64,000 nt of DNA, taken from NCBI RefSeq assembly GCF_036858155.1, contig NZ_JAAEJX010000001.1:1-64000 (forward strand), in the 5' to 3' direction. The notes below the pieces were generated by a model that saw only the letters and a list, made by a program, of their open reading frames with translations, was not told where the DNA came from and ran no database searches. Origin of the DNA: Liberibacter brunswickensis (GTDB lineage Bacteria > Pseudomonadota > Alphaproteobacteria > Rhizobiales > Rhizobiaceae). Position numbers and translations under genes: made by a program. Shown here in pieces: positions 1-8,390 of the stretch; the first letter of the stretch is position 1; each line of letters starts with the position of its first letter.

Positions 1-122
1 GGCATATTTGAAGAGCCCCCTTTCAATATTAATCCCCTTTGAATAAGAGATTATCGCTTGTTTACTAGGTTTCTGGTATACTGATAAAATAGTTCAGAAG
101 AGGCGGGGTTAGATTAATAAAA

Positions 123-1208
123 TTATTTTCCAGACTTCTCCCTATTGCATTTTTTACAAAGCATTTGACAGTTATCGATAGAAGTAGATCCACCTGCACA
201 CCAAGGCTTGATGTGATCTGCTTCCATATCGTCTTGATCAAATTCTTTTTTGCATTTATTACAAACTTGTCCTTGTTTTGCGTAAACTTGACTTTTTTGA
301 CTTTTTGTAAAAGAACGAATATTTAAATATTTTGTGTTTCGAGTTAAGACATATGGGTAAATTCCCTTCTTGTTTGTTACATCATCATCCAAAAAGAGTT
401 TTTCGATTTCCTCCTCTATCTCTTTTGGGTTAAATGTTTGATCGTTAAAATCGTGATATAACTCCCCCCAATCAACACCTTTCATTTCTTTTCTATATTT
501 AGTAAATGTACTTTTTACCCAGCCCATGACCTTCTCAAAATAATCCCACAAAGATGATGCGCTCTCTTCATGCTGATGTAATCCCATATAATCTTCAATG
601 TTGCCTTTACTAGCCCAGCGTATTGCTCTCTCCAGATAATCTTGGCGAATAGATGAGCCAGTTAAATAACGTTTATAGTATTGAGCCGGACAGTTTATTT
701 TACTAAAATAAAGTTTTGCATTCGTTACCCAACTTCCAGAATAAATCGCATTACGCAATTCTTGATTCGTAAGTTTTTCTCCTGCTATATTGATTGTCTT
801 GAACCATGCTAGCCTTTCGGAATCTGTTCCCTCACACGTATAAACCATTAATTTATACTCTAAAATCTGTTTTTTTTTATCCTCTTGTTGATTTGTAAAA
901 TAAAGGGATCTACAAGAGAAATCGTCATTTACATATTGACAAATTGAAATGGTACGTTGTTGTCCGTCGATAAGCTCAAATGTGTTTTTTCCTTTGTTTT
1001 TTATCCAATACATCGTATTAAGAGGAAAACCATTTAAAACAGTATCTATAACTGCCTCACGTTGATCAAGGTTATAAATAAATTCACGTTGATATGGTGG
1101 TCTTATATTTAATGTTTTCCCGTAGCCAAGAACGCCTTCTTCCATGTTATCAGTATATTCATTGACTAGATCTGCGATAGTAACATTTTCTTTAAGCTTT
1201 ACATCCAT
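123..1208 (-). CDS. DUF262 domain protein fused to a C-terminal HNH nuclease
   Basis: This 361-residue protein has an N-terminal DUF262 (GmrSD/ParB-like) domain with the family signature PPYQREF near residue 38 and DGQQRT at 81-86, a motif linked to nucleotide binding or hydrolysis in that family. The last 55 residues form an HNH module with two CxxC zinc knuckles (CNKC, CKKC) around an ADHIKPW core. DUF262-HNH proteins are often phage-defence or restriction-like nucleases. The ATG lies inside the 3' end of the upstream methyltransferase gene (17-base overlap), so the two were probably translated together. No lesion is visible. Target and activity are unknown; a modification-dependent or restriction-like role is inferred. 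Confidence 0.8.
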   Translation of the reverse strand: MDVKLKENVTIADLVNEYTDNMEEGVLGYGKTLNIRPPYQREFIYNLDQREAVIDTVLNGFPLNTMYWIKNKGKNTFELIDGQQRTISICQYVNDDFSCRSLYFTNQQEDKKKQILEYKLMVYTCEGTDSERLAWFKTINIAGEKLTNQELRNAIYSGSWVTNAKLYFSKINCPAQYYKRYLTGSSIRQDYLERAIRWASKGNIEDYMGLHQHEESASSLWDYFEKVMGWVKSTFTKYRKEMKGVDWGELYHDFNDQTFNPKEIEEEIEKLFLDDDVTNKKGIYPYVLTRNTKYLNIRSFTKSQKSQVYAKQGQVCNKCKKEFDQDDMEADHIKPWCAGGSTSIDNCQMLCKKCNREKSGK

Positions 1209-2163
1209 TTGATGACACCGTTTTCTTATTTTTGATTACAACACGAGCATATTTCATTTTCCCACCAATGTAAAAACGACTTGGTTTACCAGTAAGTTTC
1301 TTAAGTAGATTAATATCTAGATCAATTATTTCAAATTGCTTGGGATTGTATTTGTCGAAAAAGGTAATAGGTACACCCATATAGCCATCGTAATCTTTTG
1401 GTATATCTAAACATTTATCAACATTAATAGCCTTAAAATTATCATAAAATGGGTATCTATCTTTGTCGTATGTTTTATATAAAACTATACCTTCATACCG
1501 TTTAGAAATATCTAAATTCGTAAACCAGTAAATACTGCCTTTACTAAAGTATTTTTTCCCATCTTTTTCTTTTATACGGCTTTTAGTCTTTATGTCATAA
1601 TCCATTGGAACTTCAAACCATTTAGTTCCTCCATTGGTTACCCCAGTCCACAATTTGTGCTCTTTAATGAATGGAAATACTTCTTTATATGTTAGGGCGT
1701 TTTGATCTCCCATAATCAGAAATTTCTTGTCGTATTTGAGTAACTGTGCAATATATTGGCGGAACAAAGAAAAAGGAGGATTTGTTACAACTATATCTGC
1801 TTTTTTAAGCAGATTAATACACTCTTGACTTCTAAAATCACCATCACTTTGTAATGGCTTTGTTTTTGGAGAACCATCTCCTTGGTAGTCTCAACATACC
1901 GCTTGCTCGTCTTCCCCTTGGTTAAAAAGGTCAACATTGCTATGCTTATAACAAGTGGTTATGAGCCTTTTTAAACCTAACTTTTCAAACTTAAGAGAGA
2001 AAACGCGATAGAAATTACTTACCAATGGATCGTCGCAATTACAATAAACAACTTTGTCTTTAAAATGATTATAATAATGCTTTAATTCTTGATTTATGTC
2101 GAATTCAGAAGTATAAAACTCATCTCTTTTTTGTTGTTTGGCGTTATTAAGTTGCTTAACCAT
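1192..2163 (-). pseudogene. EcoRI-type adenine-specific DNA methyltransferase, interrupted by one stop
   Basis: One reading frame holds an almost complete EcoRI-type N6-adenine methyltransferase: an N-terminal KRDEFYTS segment, a VYCNCDDP segment, then the catalytic NPPF motif (IVVTNPPFSLF) and a long C-terminal domain. A single in-frame TGA at 1891-1893 lies between the N-terminal part and the catalytic motif, and no frame change is needed to read through it. The start is placed at the ATG at 2163, because family members begin shortly before the DEFYT motif. It overlaps the DUF262-HNH gene downstream, which resembles a modification-plus-nuclease operon. As written the product would be cut before the active site. 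Confidence 0.78.
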
Positions 2164-2310
2164 CCTACAACTCTCATACATACAACAAAGAATGCATGCT
2201 CTATTACAATCTTTAATATACAAAATTCAACTTTAGAATTGTCTGCATAGCTCATTTCGCTTATTTAAGTCAATCATTTAATTACTAATTTAGTTAAAAA
2301 GGTTGTGTAT

Positions 2311-2562
2311 ATGAATATTCCACCAGTTTTAATATCTCTAATTAAACACTTTGAAGGTTTATGCTTAAAAGCCTATTGATGTCCTGCTGGTCTTTGGACT
2401 ATTGGCAATTATCGTAATAGTACTTTCAGAAAATATGTTGATGAGTTAGATTGGCAAAACGCATCTATTGAATGTAAACGATGGGTGTATTCAGGAGGTA
2501 AGAAGTTAAAAGGATTGATTGTGAGAAGGGAAGTTGAAGCTGAATTGTTATTGCAGGGTTAG
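2311..2562 (+). pseudogene. Remnant of a phage endolysin (GH24 lysozyme)
   Basis: Translation from the ATG at 2311 gives ISLIKHFEGLCLKAY, then a TGA at 2377-2379 where relatives have a residue before CPAG, then CPAGLWTIG, and finally the lysozyme C-terminus ending in LKGLIVRREVEAELLL. The N-terminus with the catalytic Glu (HFEG) and the C-terminus are both recognisable, but the middle (the GYGH region and the helical core) is deleted: 84 codons remain of a normal 140-170. This is a dead prophage lysis gene. Confidence 0.75.
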
Positions 2563-2565
2563 AGT

Positions 2566-2660
2566 GACTAAAAAGGTGCGGAGTTACTATAGGAAAAACA
2601 GCCTAGAATCAACACCCCCTTAAAGCGGGGGTAGGTATATTTAAGTATATGGTTTTACGA
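2566..2660 (+). repeat. Dispersed prophage-derived repeat, copy A
   Basis: This copy starts with AAAAAGGTGCGG, runs through ACTATAGGAAAAAC and AGAATCAACACC, and includes a G/C hairpin (ACCCCC at 2614-2619 pairs with GGGGGT at 2627-2632, 7-base loop). Related copies lie at 3693-3795 and 30585-30680. It sits just after the endolysin remnant. The hairpin could end transcription, but no clear T-run follows it directly. Confidence 0.65.
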
Positions 2661-2681
2661 TGTAATATTGTTATATAACTT

Positions 2682-3026
2682 TTATTCACTTTTGTCTTGG
2701 GCACTAAACAATCCTTTTCCGACTAAATACCAACAGCCAATAACTGTTGAAGAAAAAGATACCATAATAGACCCAAATTTAACATCGCTAACTTTCAAAA
2801 ACCAATCCACGTTTATAATCTGAGTAATTAAAAATAGGATTATTACGATGATCCAGCATACAGCAAACTTAAAAGATCTATCATTATAGCTAAAACGCAT
2901 AATGTTCTCATCTTCCAAACTATCTGCTTTTGCTTTTTTCTGTCGTAGCTCTACTACGTTGGCTTCTTGTCGAAACATGTTGCTAGATCTGCTAGATACT
3001 TCCCCTTTATTATTATTTTCATCCAT
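2682..3026 (-). CDS. Small two-helix membrane protein, possible toxin partner of a Panacea antitoxin
   Basis: The protein is 114 residues from the ATG at 3026; an in-frame extension to 3065 would run into the upstream gene. The first 52 residues are polar and charged. Two hydrophobic helices follow at about 53-71 and 85-104, then a short tail. It starts 4 bases after the end of a Panacea-domain pseudogene, so both were once one operon. Panacea (PanA) antitoxins are known to pair with varied toxins, among them small transmembrane ones, which makes a membrane toxin a reasonable inference. No family is recognised from its sequence alone. Confidence 0.5.
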   Translation of the reverse strand: MDENNNKGEVSSRSSNMFRQEANVVELRQKKAKADSLEDENIMRFSYNDRSFKFAVCWIIVIILFLITQIINVDWFLKVSDVKFGSIMVSFSSTVIGCWYLVGKGLFSAQDKSE

Positions 3027-3030
3027 AATC

Positions 3031-3526
3031 TTAATACCTATTTTCAGATGACAAAATATCTTCAACGGTTATAGTCTTATTGTTCAATGGATTGTCAGGG
3101 TCATAGCATTTCTTCCATGCTCTCTCAGGTTGATGTGTTATATCACTTAATTGATCAGCTGAATGGTATTGATATTTTTCCCAAATATACTCCATTTCAT
3201 TAATTACGTAATCATCTTTTATGATTGGAAAAAGTTGAAATGCCAAATCTATAGGCACTTTAATATCAGCATTTCCAAAATACTTTAAATCTATGATAAA
3301 GACCCGCAAACACTGGTCCTTTCCCCCATGCTTGGGGGAGGTCATCAAAATAAGCACGTTTTTTGTCTAAAACAATATTGCAATGTGTGAAATACACTAG
3401 TTTTTGTAATTTTAAATGTTGGAGAGCCGATTAGCATTTATAACCTTTATTAACAAAGAAATTAGATACAGCAATGCAAGAAAATGGAGGTTTTCTCTCT
3501 TCTGAATATTTAGATTCAGGTTTCAT
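3031..3526 (-). pseudogene. Panacea-domain (SocA/GepA-like, DUF4065) antitoxin gene, broken
   Basis: A strong ribosome site (GGAG) precedes an ATG at 3526. The frame reads MKPESKYSEE, then a TAA at 3431-3433, then LKLQKLVYF and FDDLPQAWGKGPV, which are hallmark Panacea segments (LHLQKLLYF, AW.YGPVV in relatives). One extra base in the A-run at 3277-3280 shifts the frame; the other frame continues with YHSADQLSDITHQPERAW, the conserved C-terminal 'ys..qLs.lTH....W' motif, to the stop at 3031. Two independent lesions make this a pseudogene. It lies immediately upstream of the membrane protein it probably once neutralised. Confidence 0.72.
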
Positions 3527-3692
3527 TACCAATCTCCTTCTGAATTGTTGAGTAGTTCATGATGTTTTAATTAAGTGAGAAAATCAACTGCACACATATT
3601 ATTATTATAAAATAAGTTAAAAAATCAAGAATACGATTTGTTTAGATCAAGATATAATTAATTAGTTTAAAAAAAAGATCGAAAATTATAGT

Positions 3693-3795
3693 CAAAAAGG
3701 TGCGGGCATCATAAAATAAAACAACGTAGAATCAATGTTCTTTACTATTGTAGATTCTAGGGTTAGGGCGTATCTAAATCATTGATTTTACGGCA
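3693..3795 (+). repeat. Dispersed prophage-derived repeat, copy B
   Basis: It shares TCAAAAAGGTGCGG, TAGAATCAA and, at its end, GATTTTACGGCATAAT with copy A (which has GGTTTTACGATGTAAT). The G/C hairpin of copy A is replaced by a different inverted repeat: TAGAATC and GATTCTA flank the centre. An upstream TTAATTAGTTTAAAAA matches the flank of the other copies. It is the most diverged of the three. Confidence 0.5.
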
Positions 3796-3828
3796 TAATT
3801 ATGCTAATAGAAATATATTATAGCTGGA

Positions 3829-3900
3829 TCTACTGGAATCGAGCCAGAGGACCATCTGTGACCTTAGTCAAGTGCGTTGCTAAGCTGCTCTACGCCTAAG
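3829..3900 (-). other. tRNA-like remnant (3' part only)
   Basis: The minus strand reads like the 3' portion of a tRNA: a T-arm with CTGG, CTCGATT, CCAG, then AGATCCA, preceded by GGCGTAGAGCAG and a CTTAG/CTAAG pair. No matching 5' acceptor strand (TGGATCT) or normal D-arm can be found, and the loop between CTTAG and CTAAG is too long for an anticodon loop. I read it as a truncated tRNA, possibly an old phage attachment site. Confidence 0.25.
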
Positions 3901-4199
3901 ATGATTGTTTTAATATTACTTATTCGATTTAAGATACATGATGCTATGTTAAAATCATATGTAAATTATTTATAATTATATCTTGTTAACTAGAAATATT
4001 TATTGTTCAAAATAGGAATTTTAAAAGTGTAAATATAGATATATATCACAAAAATATATTTTTGAGAATAGGGATCACAAATTTTAAAAGTAATTTTCCT
4101 TTATTTGATGTTTTAGTGATATGTATTTTCCTCTTCTATTTTTCGAAATATTTGATATGTTAAATTCAGGATTTAAGGTGTAGAATTGGACGTTTAAAA

Positions 4200-4991
4200 A
4201 TGTGTGATATTTCTTCTAAACCTATAGATAGTGTATACCGTGAAACTGTTATATCGGTAAAGCATTATACGGATAGGTTGTTTTTTTTCTCTATAAGTCG
4301 TTCAAAGAGTTTCCGTTTTCTATCTGGTGAATTTGTGATGCTTGGTCTTATGATAAATGGCAAGCGGGTATCTAGGGCTTATTCTATTGCAAGTCCTTGC
4401 TGGGATGATAAGTTGGATTTTTTTTCTATAAAGGTGGAAAATGGGGCATTAACAAAGCATCTTCAAAATATTCAACCTGGAGATATTGTTTTGTTGCATA
4501 AAAAGTCGACTGGTACTTTGGTTTTAAATTCGTTAGTCCCTGGCAGAAGATTGTATTTATTGTCTACTGGAACGGGCATTGCTCCCTTTATGAGTATTAT
4601 TCGTGATCCTGAAACATATGAAAAATTTGATGAAGTTATAGTTGCTCAAACATGTCGTAAGGTTTCTGAATTGCAATATGGGATAGATGTGGTGAATGAA
4701 ATATTTCAAAATGATATTTTAAAGGAGTTCGTTGGTCAGAAACTTAAATATTATAAAACGGTTACTCAGGAAGATTATGTATACAAAGGTCGTATTACTA
4801 ATCAAATATTATCAGGAGAATTCTATAATAATTTGGGTGTTCCTCAGTTAAATCCTGATACCGATCGAGTGATGATTTGTGGATCTCCGGGGATGATAGT
4901 TGATGTCAAAAAAATATTGTTAACAAAGCTATTCAGAGAAGGATCTAATAGCAGACCTGGTACTTTTGTAGTAGAGCGTGCATTTGCTTAG
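4200..4991 (+). CDS. fpr: Ferredoxin/flavodoxin-NADP reductase
   Basis: This 263-residue FAD enzyme moves electrons between NADPH and ferredoxin or flavodoxin in the cytoplasm and has a role in redox balance and iron-sulfur supply. The FAD-binding RAYSIAS motif lies at 59-65 (RxYS type), the NADP-binding GTGIAPF at 124-130, a CGSPGM segment near the end, and the bacterial subclass C-terminus VVERAFA. Length fits the family (about 258). It stands alone with about 300 bases upstream and ends at a hairpin shared with the convergent nhaA. Confidence 0.92.
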   Translation: MCDISSKPIDSVYRETVISVKHYTDRLFFFSISRSKSFRFLSGEFVMLGLMINGKRVSRAYSIASPCWDDKLDFFSIKVENGALTKHLQNIQPGDIVLLHKKSTGTLVLNSLVPGRRLYLLSTGTGIAPFMSIIRDPETYEKFDEVIVAQTCRKVSELQYGIDVVNEIFQNDILKEFVGQKLKYYKTVTQEDYVYKGRITNQILSGEFYNNLGVPQLNPDTDRVMICGSPGMIVDVKKILLTKLFREGSNSRPGTFVVERAFA

Positions 4992-5005
4992 TAAGTATAA
5001 TTATT

Positions 5006-5036
5006 ATCACTTTAATAGTGATCAAGTATTTTTTGT
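5006..5036 (+). terminator. Intrinsic terminator between fpr and nhaA
   Basis: ATCACT (5006-5011) and AGTGAT (5017-5022) form a 6-bp stem with a 5-base loop, followed by a T-rich run at about 5029-5040. It lies 14 bases after the fpr stop and touches the end of the convergent nhaA, so it may serve both strands. Confidence 0.55.
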
Positions 5037-6203
5037 TTTATTTCTCCAGGGAGTTTTGAATATCAAATAAGATAATATCACTGATATTATAGAAGATAAT
5101 ATTATTCCTATTTTTGCTTTTTCTTGTAATGCATCGATATTTGGGAAAGCTTGAGATGTTAAAAATAAGCTCATTGTGAATCCTATTCCGCATAGAATAG
5201 ATCCTCCGTATAGTGAATGCCAGTTGGCATTTGTAGGGAGATTTCCCCATCCGATTTTGATTGTGGCAAAAGAAAATAAAAAAACTCCGATTTGTTTTCC
5301 AAGGAATAGTCCTAGCATTACTCCCCATATTATGGGATCTAATATATCGGTAGAGGATATATTAGATATGGTTAAGCCGGTGTTTGCGAATACAAATGTT
5401 GGCAATATAATGGGAATAACCCAATATTTTAGTCCTTCTCCAAGTAAGTAGAATAATAATTTACTTCTTTTCTGATATTCCTTTATATCGGGGATTAAGA
5501 GGGCAAAAATAACCCCAAATACTGTTGTGTGTATTCCTGATTTAAAAATTGAATACCATAGAAAAAATCCTAGAAATCCATATAAAATGAGGTTAGTAAC
5601 TCTATAACGTTTTAATAAAGAAATAGATAAAATAAGAGCTATTGCGGCTTGTAACGCGTAAAAATCTAGATTTTGAGTATAAAAGAGTGCCATAATTATA
5701 ATAGCAAAGAAATCATCTATTGTAGTTAAGGCTATGAAAAACACCTTGAGAGCAGGAGAAATATTTGATCCTATCCATGATAAAATTCCTAATGTAAATG
5801 CGATATCTGTTGCTGTAGGAATAGCCCATCCTTTTAGGGATGTTCCTGTACGGTAATTAATAATTATGTATATACAAGATGGAAATATTATCCCTCCTAT
5901 AGCTCCCAATAAAGGGAGAGAACGTTTTTTCCAACTTGATAATTCTCCATGAAAAAGTTCGTTTTTTAGATCTAATCCAATCATGAAGAAGTAAAATATC
6001 ATTAGGATATCATTAATCCAATGTTTTATAGTAAGGGATGAAACTTTGTATTCTAAAGCATTACAGTAATATGCAGAAGAAAATGATAGATTCGCAAATA
6101 TCATGGTTATGATAGTTGTGACGACTAATAATATACCAGTAAAACTATCTTGGTATCTAATCTTTATTAATAGCCATTTAGCTAAAATATGAAAATAAAT
6201 CAT
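5022..6203 (-). CDS. nhaA: Na+/H+ antiporter NhaA
   Basis: An inner-membrane antiporter that expels Na+ in exchange for protons. The chain is hydrophobic throughout with about 11-12 helices. The functional acidic sites are present: ATDIAF and TIDDFF, corresponding to E. coli Asp133 and Asp163/Asp164 (here the Asp pair is at about 163-164 counted from the chosen start). The ATG at 6203 is preferred; an upstream TTG at 6215 would add four residues. Convergent with fpr and monocistronic. Length is normal for the family. Confidence 0.92.
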   Translation of the reverse strand: MIYFHILAKWLLIKIRYQDSFTGILLVVTTIITMIFANLSFSSAYYCNALEYKVSSLTIKHWINDILMIFYFFMIGLDLKNELFHGELSSWKKRSLPLLGAIGGIIFPSCIYIIINYRTGTSLKGWAIPTATDIAFTLGILSWIGSNISPALKVFFIALTTIDDFFAIIIMALFYTQNLDFYALQAAIALILSISLLKRYRVTNLILYGFLGFFLWYSIFKSGIHTTVFGVIFALLIPDIKEYQKRSKLLFYLLGEGLKYWVIPIILPTFVFANTGLTISNISSTDILDPIIWGVMLGLFLGKQIGVFLFSFATIKIGWGNLPTNANWHSLYGGSILCGIGFTMSLFLTSQAFPNIDALQEKAKIGIILSSIISVILSYLIFKTPWRNKTKNT

Positions 6204-6490
6204 AAAATAATGCAAATCCGATAGTATTTTATATTTGTTCGTTTTAGTTAGATAATATTGTGGTAAATATATTGTAATGAAAGTTCAATATATTTTGTTT
6301 TTTTAAATTGCGCAATTATAATTATTGAGATATCATGTAACCGTTCTTATATATATCTAACTGTTTTGAGAAGTATGATTGTACTGTGATATTCATGAAG
6401 CTTATACATGGTTGTTCATCATGGTAATGTATTTTACTGTATCTGTGTTAGTAGAGTTTTAAAATTTTATAATAGAAGGTATTATTTGAT

Positions 6491-6676
6491 ATGGCTGTTC
6501 CTAAAAGAAAAACTAGTCCTTCAAAGCGTGGGATGCGTCGTTCTGCTGATTTCTTGGTTCCTCCTTCTTATGTAGAGGATAAAAAATCAGGAGAGCTCCG
6601 CCGTCCACACCATGTGGATATGAAAACTGGTTCGTACCGTGGACGTCAGGTTTTTGTGAAGAAGGTAGAGGAGTAG
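6491..6676 (+). CDS. rpmF: 50S ribosomal protein L32
   Basis: This 61-residue basic protein begins AVPKRKTSPSKRGMRRS, the typical L32 N-terminus, and ends in the alphaproteobacterial GSYRGRQVF form. It is a structural protein of the large ribosomal subunit. The GAAGG about 10 bases upstream serves as ribosome site. It is flanked by long non-coding stretches on both sides. Confidence 0.96.
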   Translation: MAVPKRKTSPSKRGMRRSADFLVPPSYVEDKKSGELRRPHHVDMKTGSYRGRQVFVKKVEE

Positions 6677-7140
6677 ATTTTGTTTTATTCGTTGAATAAA
6701 TTAAATGCTTTATAGTTGTTATGAATAGTTTTTATTCCTACCAATAAAGAAATATGGTTTTGTGTGTTATATAAAAAGATATTTTTAGCATAATTTATTT
6801 TTTAAAATAAATAAGGTAAAGTTCTTAAATAAATGCATTTACTGTAAAGGTTACATTTTTTAATACGTGGTTTTTTATTACCATACAGAATTAGTGGTAT
6901 TTACATTGTGTTTTTTCTTTCGCGAAAAGTCTTATTATCAATGAGATAGTTTCATGAAATTGTAATAATACAAATTGATACGGACTTTTGATTAATTTTT
7001 GTTTTGACAATAAAAAAGTTTTTATCCTGGAACTTTTATTTACTATGGTGGTTGTAGCTATAGTTTTATAATATGATATAAAACAGTAAATATAAATGGT
7101 AATTTTATTACTAACCCTATAAAGTTTAAAGGATAAGTTG
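6677..7140. other. Non-coding stretch between rpmF and the heme O synthase gene
   Basis: About 460 AT-rich bases without a credible reading frame. Just after rpmF a perfect inverted repeat, TTTATTC (6684-6690) and GAATAAA (6694-6700) with a 3-base loop, may act as a weak terminator. An AAAGGA ribosome site at 7128-7133 belongs to the next gene. Nothing else is recognised. Confidence 0.55.
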
Positions 7141-8058
7141 ATGCTTTTTCAAGGGTTTAGATTTAATTTATTTATTGTTCTTCTTAAGCCTCGTGTTATG
7201 TCTTTGGCTATATATACTGCGTGTGTTGGAATAATTTTGGCTCCTGGACATATAAGTTTATTAAAAAGTATTTTTAGTGTTTTCTCTATAGCCATGGGAG
7301 CAGGTGCTTCTGGTGTCCTTAATATGTACTATGATGCGGACATTGATAAAATGATGGCGCGTACTTCCTCGCGTCCTATTCCAATGGGGAGAATTGCTCC
7401 TTGGGAAGCTTTTGTTTTTGGTGTTTTCTTAGCATTTTTCTCAATTATGATAATGGGATTAGTTATCAATTGGTTATCAGCTTTATTGCTTTTTTTATCT
7501 ATTTTTTGCTACGTTTTTATATATACTATTTGGCTTAAACGTCTTACTCCACAAAATATTGTCATTGGAGGCATAGCAGGTGCTATGCCTCCAATAATTG
7601 GATGGTCTTCTGTAACAGGTGATATATCGATAGCGTCATTAGTTATGTTTTTAATAATTTTTCTTTGGACTCCACCTCATTTTTGGTCATTAGCATTGCT
7701 ATGTAAAAGTGATTATCAAATTGCTTCTATTCCTATGTTGCCAAATGTTGCTACAGAAAGAACAACCAAAATTCATATTCTAGTATATACAATTTTTACT
7801 GCTATCTGCGGGTTGTTTCCAACAATACTTGGTTTTGCAAGTATTACATATGGTATCATAGTACTTTTTTTAGGATATAATTTTATTTTATTGGCATGGC
7901 GTACATTTTTATATAAAGGTGATAAAGGTATTATATTTACAAAAAAACTTTTTTTGGAATCTTTAACTTATCTTTTTGTTTTATTCTCAGTTTTGATGAT
8001 TGATCATATTATAGATATGAAGACAATAGAGCTTGTATGTTTGTCTAGATTAAGATGA
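7141..8058 (+). CDS. ctaB: Protoheme IX farnesyltransferase (heme O synthase)
   Basis: An inner-membrane UbiA-family prenyltransferase that adds a farnesyl group to heme B to give heme O for a terminal oxidase. The chain is polytopic. The first Asp-rich motif is NMYYDADID (61-69) followed by the family MxRTxxRP segment, and a second conserved loop contains LKRLTPQNIVIGGIAGA and PPIIGW. The ATG at 7141 is chosen over the TTG one codon upstream because of the ribosome site spacing. No oxidase genes are adjacent. It could equally be named cyoE if the cell uses a bo-type oxidase. Confidence 0.93.
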   Translation: MLFQGFRFNLFIVLLKPRVMSLAIYTACVGIILAPGHISLLKSIFSVFSIAMGAGASGVLNMYYDADIDKMMARTSSRPIPMGRIAPWEAFVFGVFLAFFSIMIMGLVINWLSALLLFLSIFCYVFIYTIWLKRLTPQNIVIGGIAGAMPPIIGWSSVTGDISIASLVMFLIIFLWTPPHFWSLALLCKSDYQIASIPMLPNVATERTTKIHILVYTIFTAICGLFPTILGFASITYGIIVLFLGYNFILLAWRTFLYKGDKGIIFTKKLFLESLTYLFVLFSVLMIDHIIDMKTIELVCLSRLR

Positions 8059-8390
8059 TTTTTTGTAGTATGTTGTTGATTTAATTACAAGTTACAATTT
8101 TTTTCAATTTATAATTTAATTTATATATGTATCAACTTAATGTAATTATATTCATTGGCAAATTATCTTTATTGCGATCATTTAATTTTGATAGATATAA
8201 TCCATTTGATTGATATTACTGATTTTTAGTTAGGGTATATTTTAATATGTTCTTAACTTGTGGAGATGAATATTATTTTGATATTTTTATTCAATTAGTG
8301 TAATTCATGAAATATATTTGAGTGCTAGAAGTATGGATTTTTTATTATATACAATTTTTTTTATAAGATACATTAAGTATATAGTTCATA
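8059..8390. other. Non-coding stretch between convergent ctaB and ribB
   Basis: About 330 very AT-rich bases, with no reading frame, clear hairpin terminator or repeat that I can recognise. Confidence 0.5.

Larger units (their letters stand above)
3527..4199. other. Intergenic stretch at the right edge of the prophage-like island
   Basis: No open reading frame of note is present. The stretch contains repeat copy B (3693-3795) and a tRNA-like fragment (about 3829-3900, minus strand). The rest is AT-rich and presumably includes the upstream region of the ferredoxin reductase gene at 4200. Confidence 0.6.

Noticed and set aside
1..122. A gene starting on the minus strand at the left edge (AAAGGGGG before an ATG at positions 5-3)
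   Set aside because: The ribosome site is good, but only one codon lies in the window, so nothing can be said about a product.
1891..2379. UGA read as tryptophan (recoding) in the island
   Set aside because: Many intact core genes in the window end in TGA, for example pepA, rsmD and ctaB, so ordinary stop use is in force.
3829..3900. A functional tRNA gene on the minus strand
   Set aside because: No 5' acceptor strand pairs with AGATCCA, and the presumed anticodon loop is far too long; kept only as a remnant.
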